64,000 bases of DNA from JBBROS01 sp963792675 (GCA_963792675.1 CAWBWT010000002.1:558001-622000), one strand, 5' to 3'; positions 45,975 to 56,202 are shown, counted from the first letter of the stretch. Notes: a model not told the origin generated them from the sequence alone. Numbers and translations are program-made.

Positions 45975-46739
45975 TCATGCCAGGTCGATGATCACGGGCA
46001 CGTGGTCGGAGGGCTGCTGCTGGCCGCGCTCGTCGCGGTCCGGCTGGGCGGCCGTCAGGCGTTCCGCGAGTTCCGGCGACAGCAAGGCGTGGTCGATCCG
46101 CAGGCCCATGTCGCGGCGCCACGCGCCGGCCTGGTAGTCCCAGAACGTGTAGGCCTTGCCGGCCGGCTTGAGCGCCCGCACCGCGTCGGTCATGCCCTGC
46201 CAGATCATGCGGCGGAACGCGGCGCGCGTTTCCGGACGCACCAGCGCATCGGTCGGCGGCAGCGTGCCGGGCGCGTAATCCTCGTCGGTCGGCGCCACGT
46301 TGTAGTCGCCGGCAAAGAGGCAGGGTACGTCATCCTCGAGCAGCACGCGCGCGCGCGCTCCCAGGCACTCCATCCAGCGCAGCTTGTAGGCGTAGCCCTC
46401 GGCACCGCCCGAGTTGCCGTTCGGGAGATAGAGGTTCGCAATCGTGAGCCCCTCCGCCTCGACCTCGATGTAGCGCGCTTGGGCGTCGTCCTCGGGCAGG
46501 CCGGGCAGGGCTCGGTGCGTCACCCGGGCCGGGACGCGGGACAGGGTGGCAACGCCGTTATAGCTCTTTTGCCCGACCACGTGGGCGGTGTAGCCGGGAA
46601 AAGACAGGCCGGGAAACGCCGGCTCCTCGCACTTGATCTCCTGCAGCAGCAGGAGATCCGGCTTGTTGCGCTCCAGCCAGGCGGCCACGTGGGTTTCACG
46701 CTGCCGGATCGAGTTGACGTTCCAGGTGGCGACCCGCAC
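45975..46739 (-). CDS. xth: Exodeoxyribonuclease III (AP endonuclease)
   Basis: 254 residues. RVATWNVNSIRQRE, DLLLLQEIKCEE, IANLYLPNGNS, FAGDYNVAPTDEDYAPG, and the C-terminal SDHVPVIIDL cover all metal and catalytic motifs of the Xth family. It repairs abasic sites in DNA and removes 3' blocks. It lies 13 nt before the dgoK start on the same strand and 7 nt after the ErpA gene, so it belongs to a housekeeping pair with erpA. Confidence 0.95.
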   Translation of the reverse strand: MRVATWNVNSIRQRETHVAAWLERNKPDLLLLQEIKCEEPAFPGLSFPGYTAHVVGQKSYNGVATLSRVPARVTHRALPGLPEDDAQARYIEVEAEGLTIANLYLPNGNSGGAEGYAYKLRWMECLGARARVLLEDDVPCLFAGDYNVAPTDEDYAPGTLPPTDALVRPETRAAFRRMIWQGMTDAVRALKPAGKAYTFWDYQAGAWRRDMGLRIDHALLSPELAERLTAAQPDRDERGQQQPSDHVPVIIDLA

Positions 46740-46746
46740 CGTCAGC

Positions 46747-47076
46747 TCAATCGACGGAAAAGCTGGTTCCGCAGCCGCAGGCCGAGGTGGCGTTGGGGTT
46801 CTTGATCGTGAAATGGGCCCCCATCAACGCATCGGTGTAGTCGAGCACCGAGCCCGCGAGCAGATCCATACTGGCCGGGTCCACCAGGATCCGCGCCGCC
46901 CCTTGCTCGACCACGAGGTCGTCGGGCTGCGGCGTCTCGTCGAGTTCGAACTTGTATTGGAACCCGCTGCAGCCGCCGGCGAGCACGGCCACCCGAAGCG
47001 CCGCCGGCCGGGTCTGGGCGGCGACGATCTCGGCCACACGCTCGGCGGCCCGCTCTGATACGCTGAAACTGCTCAT
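46747..47076 (-). CDS. erpA: Iron-sulfur cluster insertion protein ErpA (HesB/IscA family)
   Basis: 109 residues from ATG 47076 (MSSFSVSERAAERVAEI); an upstream in-frame ATG at 47148 gives a longer, non-family N-terminus. The three cluster-binding Cys are in AGGCSGFQY and SACGCGTSF. The protein hands Fe-S clusters to target enzymes. The erpA-xth order facing dgt is common in alphaproteobacteria. A short divergent gap (47077-47167) holds the promoters for both directions. Confidence 0.93.
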   Translation of the reverse strand: MSSFSVSERAAERVAEIVAAQTRPAALRVAVLAGGCSGFQYKFELDETPQPDDLVVEQGAARILVDPASMDLLAGSVLDYTDALMGAHFTIKNPNATSACGCGTSFSVD

Positions 47077-47167
47077 GGAGGTGACATAGCGCGTCGCACC
47101 GGCAGATTGAAGAGTGACCGCAGCTTTGGGCGTCGCGACAGGCGACAAGCCGCCCTCCGGTTGCTAA

Positions 47168-48337
47168 ATGCCCGCCATGCCGCACGCCCCTTACGCCGTT
47201 CGGGCCGAAACCTCGCGCGGCCGGCTGCACCCGGAACCGGAGGCGAGCGGCCGCGGGCCCTGGCAGCGCGACCGCGACCGCATCATCCACAGCAGCGCGT
47301 TCCGCAAGCTCCAATACAAGACCCAGGTGTTCGTCAACCATGAGGGCGACTTCTTCCGCACCCGGCTGACCCATAGCATCGAGGTGGCGCAGATCGCCCG
47401 CTCGATCGCCCGCGAGCTGTCGATCGATGAGGACCTGACGGAAGCGCTGGCGCTGGCGCACGACCTCGGCCATCCTCCCTTCGGGCACGCCGGCGAGGAT
47501 GCGTTGAACGCCAAGGCCAAGCCCTATGGCGGCTTCGACCATAACGCCCAGAGCCTCAAGATCGTCACCAAGCTGGAAAGCCGCTACGCCGCGTTCGACG
47601 GGCTCAATCTCACCTGGGAAACCTTGGAAGGCCTGGCCAAGCACAACGGCCCGCTGCGGCATCCACCGCCCTACATCGCCGAATACGACGCGCGGCATAA
47701 GCTCGACCTGCACAGCTATGCCTCGCTCGAGGCCCAGGTCGCGGCGATGGCGGACGACATCGCTTATCACAGCCATGACCTCGACGATGGCATCCGCGCC
47801 GGCTTGTTCGGCCCGGACGACATCGCCCACCTGCCGGTGGTCGGGGTGGCCTTGGCGGCCGCGCGCCGGGCGAGCTTGGACGTGCCGCCGCCGCGGCTGC
47901 GGCATGAAACCATCCGGCGGGTGATCAACGCCTTCGCCACCGACCTGGTAACGGAAACCCGGCGGCGGCTGACCAAAGCGGACCCGGCCAACGCCGACGC
48001 GGTGCGGCGAACCAAATCGGCGCTGGTCGCCTACAGCGCGCCGATCGCGGAAGCGAACCGGGCGGTCAAGGAGTTCCTGCACGCCCGGATGTACCGGCAT
48101 TGGCAGGTCACCCGCATGCAGGCGAAAAGCCGGCGGGTGACGGAAGCGCTGTTCCAGCTGCTGCACGACGACACCAACCTGCTGCCGGATGGTTGGCGCG
48201 CCCAGGCCGGCGGGGGGGCCGGCGGTGGCGACCCGGTGCGGGCCGCGCTGGTGGTGACGGACTACATCGCCGGCATGACCGACCGCTTCGCGCTGGACGA
48301 GTGGCAGCGGCTGACCGACCCGTTCAAGCGCGGCTGA
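47168..48337 (+). CDS. dgt: Deoxyguanosinetriphosphate triphosphohydrolase-like protein
   Basis: 389 residues from ATG 47168. SGRGPWQRDRDRIIHSSAFR and the HD-domain residues in RTRLTHSIEVAQIARSIA (His) and ALAHDLGHPPFGHAGE (HD pair) define the family; GGFDHNAQSL and AYHSHDLDDG are further ligands. It hydrolyses dNTPs to deoxynucleosides and triphosphate, trimming nucleotide pools. First gene of the housekeeping row, 165 nt before argS with a repeat element between. Confidence 0.93.
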   Translation: MPAMPHAPYAVRAETSRGRLHPEPEASGRGPWQRDRDRIIHSSAFRKLQYKTQVFVNHEGDFFRTRLTHSIEVAQIARSIARELSIDEDLTEALALAHDLGHPPFGHAGEDALNAKAKPYGGFDHNAQSLKIVTKLESRYAAFDGLNLTWETLEGLAKHNGPLRHPPPYIAEYDARHKLDLHSYASLEAQVAAMADDIAYHSHDLDDGIRAGLFGPDDIAHLPVVGVALAAARRASLDVPPPRLRHETIRRVINAFATDLVTETRRRLTKADPANADAVRRTKSALVAYSAPIAEANRAVKEFLHARMYRHWQVTRMQAKSRRVTEALFQLLHDDTNLLPDGWRAQAGGGAGGGDPVRAALVVTDYIAGMTDRFALDEWQRLTDPFKRG

Positions 48338-48352
48338 GCGCGCACGCCCGGC

Positions 48353-48446
48353 CGTCATGGCCGGGCTTCGACCCCGGCCATCTCTTGCCGGCTTGAACTC
48401 CGCGCGCCGGCGGGGGAGAGATCCCCGGGTCGAGCCCGGGATGACG
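48353..48446. repeat. REP-like palindromic intergenic element
   Basis: A 94-nt block bounded by CGTCAT and ATGACG. The left half contains GGCCGGG-7-CCCGGCC, the right half CCCGGGTCGAGCCCGGG, so both halves fold as hairpins and the whole block is roughly inverted. Elements of the GTCATGGCCGGGCTT / GAGCCCGGGATGAC kind are common between genes in alphaproteobacteria. It separates dgt from argS. Confidence 0.65.
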
Positions 48447-48502
48447 TTGCGGGCGGGCAGGCGACGCATGCGGGATCGGCCGCGGCGGGTGAGAGGCAAG
48501 GT

Positions 48503-50284
48503 ATGAGCGAGAACATTTATGCCCGGGTGCGCGACACCGTTGTGGCCGCCTTGCGGACGATCGTCCCGGACCTGCCGGACGAGATCGCGGCCCGTGTCGA
48601 GGTGTCGCCGGCGCGGGAGGCGGCGCATGGCGACATGGCCACCAACGCGGCCATGGTGAGCGCCAAGGCCGCACGGCAGCCCCCGGCCAAGATCGCCCAG
48701 GCGCTGGTCGCGGCATTATCGGACGGCGCCGACGTGCTGCGCGCGGAAGCCGCCGGCCCTGGTTTCGTCAACCTCGTCCTCCGGCCCGACACGTTGCGGG
48801 CCGTGCTTCCGGCGGTGCTCCGCGCCGGCGAAGCCTACGGGTCGAGCGCGGTGGGTGCTGCGCTCCCGGTGAACGTCGAATACGTGTCCGCCAACCCCAC
48901 CGGTCCCATGCACATCGGCCATTGCCGCGGCGCCGTGGTGGGCGACGCGCTGGCCAACCTGCTGCAGAAAGCCGGGTTCGCGGTCACCAAGGAGTTCTAC
49001 ATCAACGACGCCGGCGCCCAGGTGGCCGCACTGGCCTGGGCGGCCTATTGGCGCTACCTGCAGGCGGCCGGCACCGCGCTGACCGAGGACGAGTTCGCGG
49101 CCGCGGTGCCGGGTGGGCTGCAATATCGCGGCGACTACCTGGTGCCGGTGGGCGAGGCGCTGCTGGCGCGGCACGGCACAAGCTTGGCCGGCCCCGGCGG
49201 CACTATCGCCGAACCGGCGGCCTGGTTCGACACCGTCCGCGAGGAGACGGTGGCGGCCATGATGGCCTCGATCCGCAGCGACCTTGCCGCCCTCGGCGTC
49301 GTCCCCGACGTGTTCACCAGCGAGCGGGCGCTGGTGCAGGCCGACGCCGTGGACAAGGTGATCCAGCGGCTGGCGGCCCAGGATCTCATCTACGAAGGCG
49401 TGCTGGAGCCGCCCAAGGGCAAGACGCCCGAGGACTGGGAGCCGCGCGAGCAGACCCTGTTCCGCGCCACCAAGTTCGGCGACGACGTGGACCGGCCGCT
49501 GCGCAAGTCCGACGGCAGCAACACCTACTTCGCCAACGACATCGCCTACCACGCCGACAAGATGGACCGCGGCGCCCAGCTCATGATCGACGTGCTGGGC
49601 GCCGACCACGGCGGCTACGTGTCGCGGATGAAGTCGGCCGTGCGGGCGCTGGCCGGCAACGGGACGCAGCGGCTCGAGGTGGTGCTGTGCCAGATCGTCC
49701 ACGTGCTGCGCGGCGGGCAGCCGGTGCGGATGAGCAAGCGGGCCGGCACTTACGTGACCTTGGCCGACCTGATCGACGAGGTCGGGCGCGACGCGGTGCG
49801 GTTCACCATGCTGACCCGCAAGTCCGACGCACAGATGGAGTTCGACCTCGACGCGGTGGTGGCGCAGACGCGGGAAAACCCGGTCTTCTACGTGCAATAC
49901 GCGCATGCCCGCTGCCGCTCAGTGCTGCGCATGGCGGCCGCAACGCACGACGTCTCGCCGGCGGCGCTTGCGCAGGTGCCGCTCGACAGCCTCGAGGCCG
50001 ATGCGGAATGGGCGCTGATCCGCCGCCTGGCATCCTGGCCGCGCACGGTCGAAGGTGCGGCGCTGGCGCAGGAACCGCACCGGATTGCGTTTTTTCTGTA
50101 TGACTTGGCGAGCGACTTTCATATGCTGTGGAACCGCGGCCGGGACGATTCGACGCTGCGTTTCCTGCAGGCCGAGCGCCCGGCGGAGACGGTGGCCCGG
50201 CTCGCTCTGGTCGAGGCGACGGCGACGGTGATCCGCTCCGGGCTCGGTGTGCTGGGGGTGGCGCCAGTAGAGGAGATGCGCTGA
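48503..50284 (+). CDS. argS: Arginyl-tRNA synthetase
   Basis: 593 residues. Class I signatures: ANPTGPMHIGHCRGAVVGD (HIGH, about residue 135) and PVRMSKRAGTYVTLADL (KMSKS equivalent, about 412). The N-terminal add-1 tRNA-binding domain and C-terminal DALR anticodon domain (LASWPRTVEGAA ... LYDLASDFHMLWN) are present. It charges tRNA-Arg; essential. The next gene begins 3 nt after the stop, as in other alphaproteobacteria. Confidence 0.97.
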   Translation: MSENIYARVRDTVVAALRTIVPDLPDEIAARVEVSPAREAAHGDMATNAAMVSAKAARQPPAKIAQALVAALSDGADVLRAEAAGPGFVNLVLRPDTLRAVLPAVLRAGEAYGSSAVGAALPVNVEYVSANPTGPMHIGHCRGAVVGDALANLLQKAGFAVTKEFYINDAGAQVAALAWAAYWRYLQAAGTALTEDEFAAAVPGGLQYRGDYLVPVGEALLARHGTSLAGPGGTIAEPAAWFDTVREETVAAMMASIRSDLAALGVVPDVFTSERALVQADAVDKVIQRLAAQDLIYEGVLEPPKGKTPEDWEPREQTLFRATKFGDDVDRPLRKSDGSNTYFANDIAYHADKMDRGAQLMIDVLGADHGGYVSRMKSAVRALAGNGTQRLEVVLCQIVHVLRGGQPVRMSKRAGTYVTLADLIDEVGRDAVRFTMLTRKSDAQMEFDLDAVVAQTRENPVFYVQYAHARCRSVLRMAAATHDVSPAALAQVPLDSLEADAEWALIRRLASWPRTVEGAALAQEPHRIAFFLYDLASDFHMLWNRGRDDSTLRFLQAERPAETVARLALVEATATVIRSGLGVLGVAPVEEMR

Positions 50285-50287
50285 ACC

Positions 50288-51127
50288 GTGTCTGACGATC
50301 TTCGGATTCCTGCGATGGGATACGCGCCGGCCGGGCGGGCGCCGTTGTCGCCGAGCTACCGGCCGCGGCCGGCCGGGCGCTCCGAGCCCGGCATGCGCTG
50401 GGCGATGCTGGGCGCGGCTGGCCTGGGCGGCCTGTTGCTGCTCGGCATGGGCGGCTGGGCGATGATGGGGCGCCGGCCCGCCGCCGTACCGGTGATCGAG
50501 GCCGACAGCCGGCCGTTGCGGGTCAAGCCGGACAATCCGGGCGGCATGCAGATCGCGGCCGCGGACGAGCTCGGCGATGGCGTCCGCGGCAGCGAGCGCA
50601 TGGCGCCCGCGGCCGAACTGCCCGCCCCGCAAGCGCTCCGGGCGCAGATGGGCCAGACCGCGCCCGCCGCCAACGTGCCTCCAACTCCTTCTCCGGCCTC
50701 GGCCCCGACTCCCGCCCTGGCCGTCGAGACGGCCGCTCCCGTGCCGCTTCCCAGTTCGGTCAGCCCGCTTCCCGACACCCCGTCCAAGCCTGCCGCACTC
50801 GTCGCCTCGGCGCGGCCGCCCGCCATGCCGCCCGCCACGACCGCCAAGGCGGCGCCTCCCCAGGCCGCCGCCACCGCCTCCGGATCGACCCTGGTGCAGC
50901 TTGCGGCGCTCGGCTCCGAGGCGGCGGCCATGGCCGAATGGCAGCGGCTCGGCAAAATGCTGCCCGATGTGTTCGGCGACCGCCGGCCGACGTTGCAGAA
51001 GGCGGAGCGCGACGGCAAGGCGTTCTGGCGGCTGCGCACCACCGGCTTCACCGACGTGGCCGACGCGACCGCGTTCTGCGCCAAGCTGCGCGCCAAGGGC
51101 GCATCCTGCACCATCGCCAGCTTCTGA
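50288..51127 (+). CDS. SPOR-domain membrane protein
   Basis: 279 residues from GTG 50288. A cytoplasmic N-terminus (about 35 residues), one membrane helix (MLGAAGLGGLLLLGMGGWAM), a long Pro/Ala-rich linker and a C-terminal SPOR domain (LVQLAALGSEAAAMAEWQRL ... FWRLRTTGFTDVADATAFCA). SPOR domains bind denuded septal peptidoglycan, so a role in division or wall remodelling is likely. The gene sits between argS and nagZ, its usual place. Confidence 0.88.
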   Translation: MSDDLRIPAMGYAPAGRAPLSPSYRPRPAGRSEPGMRWAMLGAAGLGGLLLLGMGGWAMMGRRPAAVPVIEADSRPLRVKPDNPGGMQIAAADELGDGVRGSERMAPAAELPAPQALRAQMGQTAPAANVPPTPSPASAPTPALAVETAAPVPLPSSVSPLPDTPSKPAALVASARPPAMPPATTAKAAPPQAAATASGSTLVQLAALGSEAAAMAEWQRLGKMLPDVFGDRRPTLQKAERDGKAFWRLRTTGFTDVADATAFCAKLRAKGASCTIASF

Positions 51128-51244
51128 GCCGATCACCCGCCGGCCCGACGCCCGCGCCGCCCGGTTCGCCGCCCGGGTGTTGAAGGCGCGGGTCCTGCGC
51201 TATGTTGACCGCATGACACGCAGCGCGCTGGGCCGGTCGGCGGC

Positions 51245-52255
51245 ATGAGGGCCGCCATCGTCGGCATCGACGGACCCGAATTGTCACGGGACGAGGCGGC
51301 GCTGTTCGAAGCGTTGCCGCCGGCCGGCGTCATCCTGTTCGCCCGCAACATCAAGGACACGGCGCAGCTGGCCCGGCTGATCGGCGACCTGCGCGAGGCC
51401 ATCCCCCCCGGCGCCCGCATGATGGTCGATCAGGAAGGCGGCCGGGTCGCCCGCCTCAGGCCGCCCGACTGGACGGCTCAACCCGCCGCGAGTCTGATCG
51501 GTGCCGTCGGGGCCAACGACCCGGCCGCGGGCTTGCGCCTGGCCTGGCTGACCGGTGCGCTGATCGGGCTCGAATGCCGGGATGCCGGGTTCGACGTGGT
51601 GTGCGCCCCGGTGCTCGACCTGTTGCACGACGAGACCACCGACGCGATCGGCGACCGTGCCTATGGCAGCGACCCGGCCCGTGTCGGTGCCTTGGCGCAA
51701 TCGATGGCCGACGGGCTGCTGAGCGCCGGGGTGCAGCCGGTCGGCAAGCACGCTCCGGGTCATGGCCGCGCGCGGGTGGACAGCCACGCGGCGCTGCCGT
51801 TCGTGGACGCCACCACCGACCTCACGCCCGACATCGCCGTGTTCAAGCAGTGCGTCAGCCTGCCGTGGATGATGACGGCTCACATCCTGTTCGCCGGCCT
51901 CGATCCCGAGCGGCCGGCCACCTTGTCGCGACGGGTGATCGCCCAAACCATCCGCGGCACGATCGGCTTCGACGGCGTGCTGGTCAGCGACGATCTGGCG
52001 ATGTCGGCGCTGTCCGGCGACGCCGGCTCCCGCGCGCGAGATGCGGTCGCCGCGGGCTGCGACCTCGCGCTGCACTGCTCGGGCCGGCTGGCCGACTCCG
52101 AAGCGGTGCTGGGGGCCGTGCCGGAGGTTGCCGCCGTCGCGCATGCGCGGCTGGCGCGGGCGGCGAGCCTGGCGGCGCGGTCCCGGCTCTCGCTCGACCA
52201 TGCCAGCCTGGCCGCCGATCAGGCGGCGCTGCTCGCCGGAACGGTGGTGGCATGA
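51245..52255 (+). CDS. nagZ: Beta-N-acetylhexosaminidase (family GH3)
   Basis: 336 residues from ATG 51245. VILFARNIKDTAQLARLIGD, MMVDQEGGRVARL, GKHAPGHGRARVDSHAALP (the flexible loop with the His-Asp acid/base) and LVSDDLAMSAL with the nucleophile Asp are all present. NagZ cleaves GlcNAc from muropeptides in cell-wall recycling. It overlaps the site-2 protease gene by 4 nt (ATGA), forming a coupled unit. Confidence 0.94.
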   Translation: MRAAIVGIDGPELSRDEAALFEALPPAGVILFARNIKDTAQLARLIGDLREAIPPGARMMVDQEGGRVARLRPPDWTAQPAASLIGAVGANDPAAGLRLAWLTGALIGLECRDAGFDVVCAPVLDLLHDETTDAIGDRAYGSDPARVGALAQSMADGLLSAGVQPVGKHAPGHGRARVDSHAALPFVDATTDLTPDIAVFKQCVSLPWMMTAHILFAGLDPERPATLSRRVIAQTIRGTIGFDGVLVSDDLAMSALSGDAGSRARDAVAAGCDLALHCSGRLADSEAVLGAVPEVAAVAHARLARAASLAARSRLSLDHASLAADQAALLAGTVVA

Positions 52256-52953
52256 ACGAAGTGCTGCTGCAGATCGTGCTCGCCGCGATCCCGGCCATCG
52301 TGGCGATCACCCTGCACGAGGCCGCGCACGGCTATGCCGCCCTGGCGCTGGGCGACGACACGGCGCGGCGGATGGGGCGCCTGTCGCTCAACCCGCTGCG
52401 GCATATCGACCGGTTCGGCACGCTGGTCCTGCCGGGCTTGCTGGCGCTGGGTCAGCTGCTGACCATCGGGCGGATCTCGTTCCTGTTCGGCTGGGCCAAG
52501 CCGGTGCCGGTGTCGGCGCACCGCTTCCGCGACCCGCGCCGCGGCATGGCGCTGGTCGCGGCCGCAGGGCCGGCGGCCAATTTCGTGCTGGCCTGGCTCG
52601 GCGCGCTGGCGATGCACGGGCTGGACTACCTGCCCGACACGGCCGCCACGCTCGGCCTCGCGATGCTCGAAACCTTCGTGCTGGCGAACCTGGTGCTTGG
52701 CCTGTTCAACCTCCTGCCGATCCCGCCGCTCGACGGCGGCCGCATCATGGTCGGCGTGCTGCCGGAGCGCTGGGCCGCCGCCTGGGCGCGGCTGGAACGC
52801 GCCGGCATCGTGATCGTCATCCTGCTCGTGTTCCTCGGACCGCGGCTGCTGGCGGAGATGGGGGTCCGCTTCGACCCGGTCGGCTCGGCGTTGAACACCA
52901 TCCTGCCGCGAGCCTTCCACCTCGTGTACCGGCTCGCCTTCCTCGATGTCTGA
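52252..52953 (+). CDS. Site-2 protease family membrane metalloprotease
   Basis: 233 residues from ATG 52252, overlapping nagZ. The zinc site is ITLHEAAHGYAAL (HExxH) near the N-terminus and IPPLDGGRIMVG (the distal Asp) in a later helix; about five membrane segments. This is the small Rip/YwhC-like group without a PDZ domain. It would cleave a membrane substrate, but none is identified. Its place between nagZ and scpA is frequent in alphaproteobacteria. It overlaps scpA by 8 nt. Confidence 0.9.
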   Translation: MNEVLLQIVLAAIPAIVAITLHEAAHGYAALALGDDTARRMGRLSLNPLRHIDRFGTLVLPGLLALGQLLTIGRISFLFGWAKPVPVSAHRFRDPRRGMALVAAAGPAANFVLAWLGALAMHGLDYLPDTAATLGLAMLETFVLANLVLGLFNLLPIPPLDGGRIMVGVLPERWAAAWARLERAGIVIVILLVFLGPRLLAEMGVRFDPVGSALNTILPRAFHLVYRLAFLDV

Positions 52954-53702
52954 GGCGGTCCTGCCCGCGGCGTCGGCCGAGCCCCAGCTGATGCTGAGCC
53001 TCGACGGCTTCGAAGGGCCGCTCGACCTGCTGCTCGACCTGGCGCGCGGCCAGAAGGTGGACCTGGCACGGATCTCCATCCTGTCCTTGGTCGAGCAATA
53101 CCTCGCCATCATCGAAGGCGCCCGGCGCATCCGGCTGGAGCTCGCCGCCGACTGGCTGGTGATGGCGGCCTGGCTGACCTGGCTGAAGTCGCGCTTGCTG
53201 CTGCCGGCCGGGAGCGAGGCCGCCGAGGAAGCCGAGGAGGCGGCCGAGGTGCTGGCGGCCCGGCTCGAGGCGCTCGAGCATGTGCAACGTGGCGCGCGCT
53301 GGCTCGCCATCCGCCCGCAGCTCGGCCACGAGGTGTTCGCCCGCGGCGCGCCGGAGCGGTTGGTCCGGATCGACCGTTCGGCCCTTGCCGCCGACCTGGC
53401 CGGGCTGATGCGGGCCTACATGTCCGCCGTTCGGCGCGGGGGCGCCCGGCACGCCTATCAGCCCAAGCCGCCACCGTTCTGGACCGTCGCCGAAGCGATG
53501 GACCGGCTGGAGCGGCTGCTCGGCCGCCGGCCGGGTTGGACCTCGCTGGCGGGCTTCCTGCCGCATATCGCCGACGACCCGGTGCAGCGCCGGGCGGCGC
53601 TGGCGAGCACCCTGCTGGCCGGGCTCGAGCTGGCACGGGCCGGCAGCGCGGACCTGCGGCAGGAGCATCCGTTCGGCGACATCTTCGTGCGCGGCGCGGC
53701 CA

Positions 53703-53713
<11 letters not shown>
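52946..53713 (+). CDS. scpA: Segregation and condensation protein A
   Basis: 255 residues from ATG 52946. LMLSLDGFEGPLDLLLDLAR, VDLARISILSLVEQYLAI, WLTWLKSRLLLP and the C-terminal winged-helix part are typical of ScpA (kleisin). It bridges SMC heads together with ScpB to organise chromosomes. It overlaps the protease gene and is itself overlapped by scpB by 11 nt, so all are cotranslated. Confidence 0.94.
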
Positions 53714-54212
<499 letters not shown>

Positions 54213-54228
54213 CCGGGGCCGGCCGCAG

Positions 54229-56028
54229 TCAGCGGCCCGGCGTTCGCAGCGCGCGGTAAACGGTGTTCCGGGACACGCCCAAGGTACGTGCCGCGATCGA
54301 CACGTTGCCGTCCACGGAGGCGACCACCTCGCGGATGCGCCGGATGGCAGATTGGTGCAGACCCGCCGTCGGCTGGTCGGCGGCCGGTTCGGACGCGGCC
54401 GGCTCGATCCCGGTCAAGGCCAGCCGGGTGAGGACGCTGCGCAGTTCGCGCACGTTCCCCGGCCAGGGTTGCCGGGCGATCCAGTCACGCATCGCCGCCG
54501 AGAGTTCAAGTCCGGGTGCCACCAGTGCCATCACATGGTCGGTGATGGCAGCGATGTCGGTGCGTCCGGCCAATGCCGGCAGCGCGGCCTCCACCACGTT
54601 CAGCCGCCAATACAGGTCGGCGCGGAACCGGCCCGCCGCCACCGCCGCGCGGAGATCGCAGTTGCTCGCGGCCAGCAGCAGCACATCCACCGTGCGCGGC
54701 TTGCCGCCGCCGACCGGGCGAACCGCCCAGTCGTCCAGCAAGCGGAGCAGCAGCGCCTGCAGCGCAGGTTTCATGTCGCCGATCTCGTCGAGGAACAGCG
54801 TCCCCCGGTCGGCCTCCAGCACCAGGCCGGGGTTGCCGCCGCGCTGCGCGCCGGTGAAGGCGCCCGGGGCGTGGCCGAACAGCTCCGCCTCGGCCAGGCT
54901 CTCGGCGATGGCGGCGCAGTTCACCGGAACGAAGGCGCCGGTCCGGCCTGAGACGGCGTGCGCGTGGCGGGCCAGCTCCTCTTTGCCGGTTCCGGTGGGA
55001 CCACGGATCAGCACCGGAACGCCGCGCCGGGCGGCTGCCTCGGTCAGCGCCACTGCCGCGGCCACCGCCGGGTCGGCGGCGACGAACGGCCGTGCCGGCG
55101 ACGGGCTGCCGAGCGCCCGCACCGCCGGTCGGGCGGCCGGCTGCACGGCTGCGGCGTAAACCGCCCCGCGCCGGTCGTGCAAGGCCGCCCGCCCGCCCTC
55201 GGCCGCCAGCAAACGTCCCCAGCCGATGTCGAACAGCTCGTCGCAGCGATGGCCCGGCAGCGCCGGCAGACCGTCCAGCAGTGCTCGCGCGTGCGAGTTG
55301 CTGCCCAGCACGATTCCGTCGGCGTCGAAGGCGAGCAGTCCCGCGGCATGGGTGTCGATCCCGCCGGGCTGCGGATGGAAGGTGACCACGATGTCGCCGC
55401 GGTGTTCCGCCCGGAATAACCCGGCCTCGATCAGCGACGCCGTCAGCCCGACCAGGGCGCCGGTGTGCACCTGCCGTGTGCGGCAATCCGACGATACGTC
55501 GAGGATGCCGGCGAGACGTGCGCCGGGTCCGTAGACCGGCGCGGCGATGCAGGTGAGCCCGGCATGGGCGCGAAAGAAGTGCTCGGGACCGTGCACCGTC
55601 ACCGCCCGCCCGGTTTGCGCTGCGGTGCCGAGCGCGTTCGTGCCGCGCCAGCGCTCCGTCCACATCGTGCCGGCGCGGATCGCAGCGTTGCTGCCGGTCT
55701 CGCAAAAGCCCGGGTCGCCCATCGTCTCGAGCAGCCGGCCGTCGGGGGCGGCGAAGGCGACCATGAAGTGGGTCCCGGCGATGGCGCGATACAGCCCGCG
55801 CATCTCCGCCATTGCCACGTCCAACACCTTCTCGTGCGGCTCGCGCGCGTGCTTCGGCCTGCCGACGAGGTCGAGCGGCGCGGGCGTCGCGGTCGGGTCG
55901 AGCCCGGCCCGCAGGCAGCGCTGCCAGCTCTCGCCGATCTCGGGCGGCAGCAGCTGCGTCGCCACCAAGCCGCGGCCCTCGAGCAGCATGCGCGCGCGGC
56001 CGACCGGATCCTCGATGGACGTCAGCAT
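54229..56028 (-). CDS. Sigma-54-dependent AcoR-family transcriptional activator
   Basis: 599 residues. N-terminal ESWQRCLRAGLDP is the AcoR-family lead, followed by a GAF-like sensor (TNALGTAAQTGRAVTVHGPE, AAPVYGPGARLAGILDVSSD). The AAA+ domain has Walker A RGPTGTGKEE, the sigma-54 contact loop GAFTGAQRGGN, Walker B GTLFLDEIGDM and the arginine region RADLYWRLN. A Fis-type HTH (VSIAARTLGVSRNTVYRAL) ends it. It is divergent from the dehydrogenase and close to two -24/-12 promoters, so it almost certainly controls the monooxygenase island, responding to a small effector. Confidence 0.93.
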   Translation of the reverse strand: MLTSIEDPVGRARMLLEGRGLVATQLLPPEIGESWQRCLRAGLDPTATPAPLDLVGRPKHAREPHEKVLDVAMAEMRGLYRAIAGTHFMVAFAAPDGRLLETMGDPGFCETGSNAAIRAGTMWTERWRGTNALGTAAQTGRAVTVHGPEHFFRAHAGLTCIAAPVYGPGARLAGILDVSSDCRTRQVHTGALVGLTASLIEAGLFRAEHRGDIVVTFHPQPGGIDTHAAGLLAFDADGIVLGSNSHARALLDGLPALPGHRCDELFDIGWGRLLAAEGGRAALHDRRGAVYAAAVQPAARPAVRALGSPSPARPFVAADPAVAAAVALTEAAARRGVPVLIRGPTGTGKEELARHAHAVSGRTGAFVPVNCAAIAESLAEAELFGHAPGAFTGAQRGGNPGLVLEADRGTLFLDEIGDMKPALQALLLRLLDDWAVRPVGGGKPRTVDVLLLAASNCDLRAAVAAGRFRADLYWRLNVVEAALPALAGRTDIAAITDHVMALVAPGLELSAAMRDWIARQPWPGNVRELRSVLTRLALTGIEPAASEPAADQPTAGLHQSAIRRIREVVASVDGNVSIAARTLGVSRNTVYRALRTPGR

Positions 56029-56102
56029 GCGGTGCTCTCCCCGATCGCCGCTCTTGTCATTCCGGCGGGCCAGGGATCACCCGGCGCTCCGTGACGGCAC
56101 AT

Positions 56103-56133
56103 TGTTCCGGCGATGCTGCGCCAGAACGGAACA
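56103..56133. promoter_or_regulatory. Inverted repeat, candidate activator site upstream of the dehydrogenase
   Basis: TGTTCCG at 56103-56109 pairs with CGGAACA at 56127-56133, centred about 70 bp upstream of the -24 element at 56187. The position suits an enhancer for a sigma-54 activator, but the sequence differs from the operator before the hydroxylase gene. Confidence 0.4.
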
Positions 56134-56186
56134 GCTTGTCGCGAACTTTTGCGCGAGGAACGCCGAAAAAGCGCACCGGCGCCCCT

Positions 56187-56202
56187 TGGCACGCCGCGTG
56201 CT
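56187..56202 (+). promoter_or_regulatory. Sigma-54 (-24/-12) promoter of the dehydrogenase unit
   Basis: TGGCACGCCGCGTGCT has GG at 56188-56189 and GC at 56200-56201 with exactly ten bases between, matching the TGGCACG-N4-TTGCW consensus except GTGCT for TTGCT. It ends 58 bp before the dehydrogenase ATG. Confidence 0.75.
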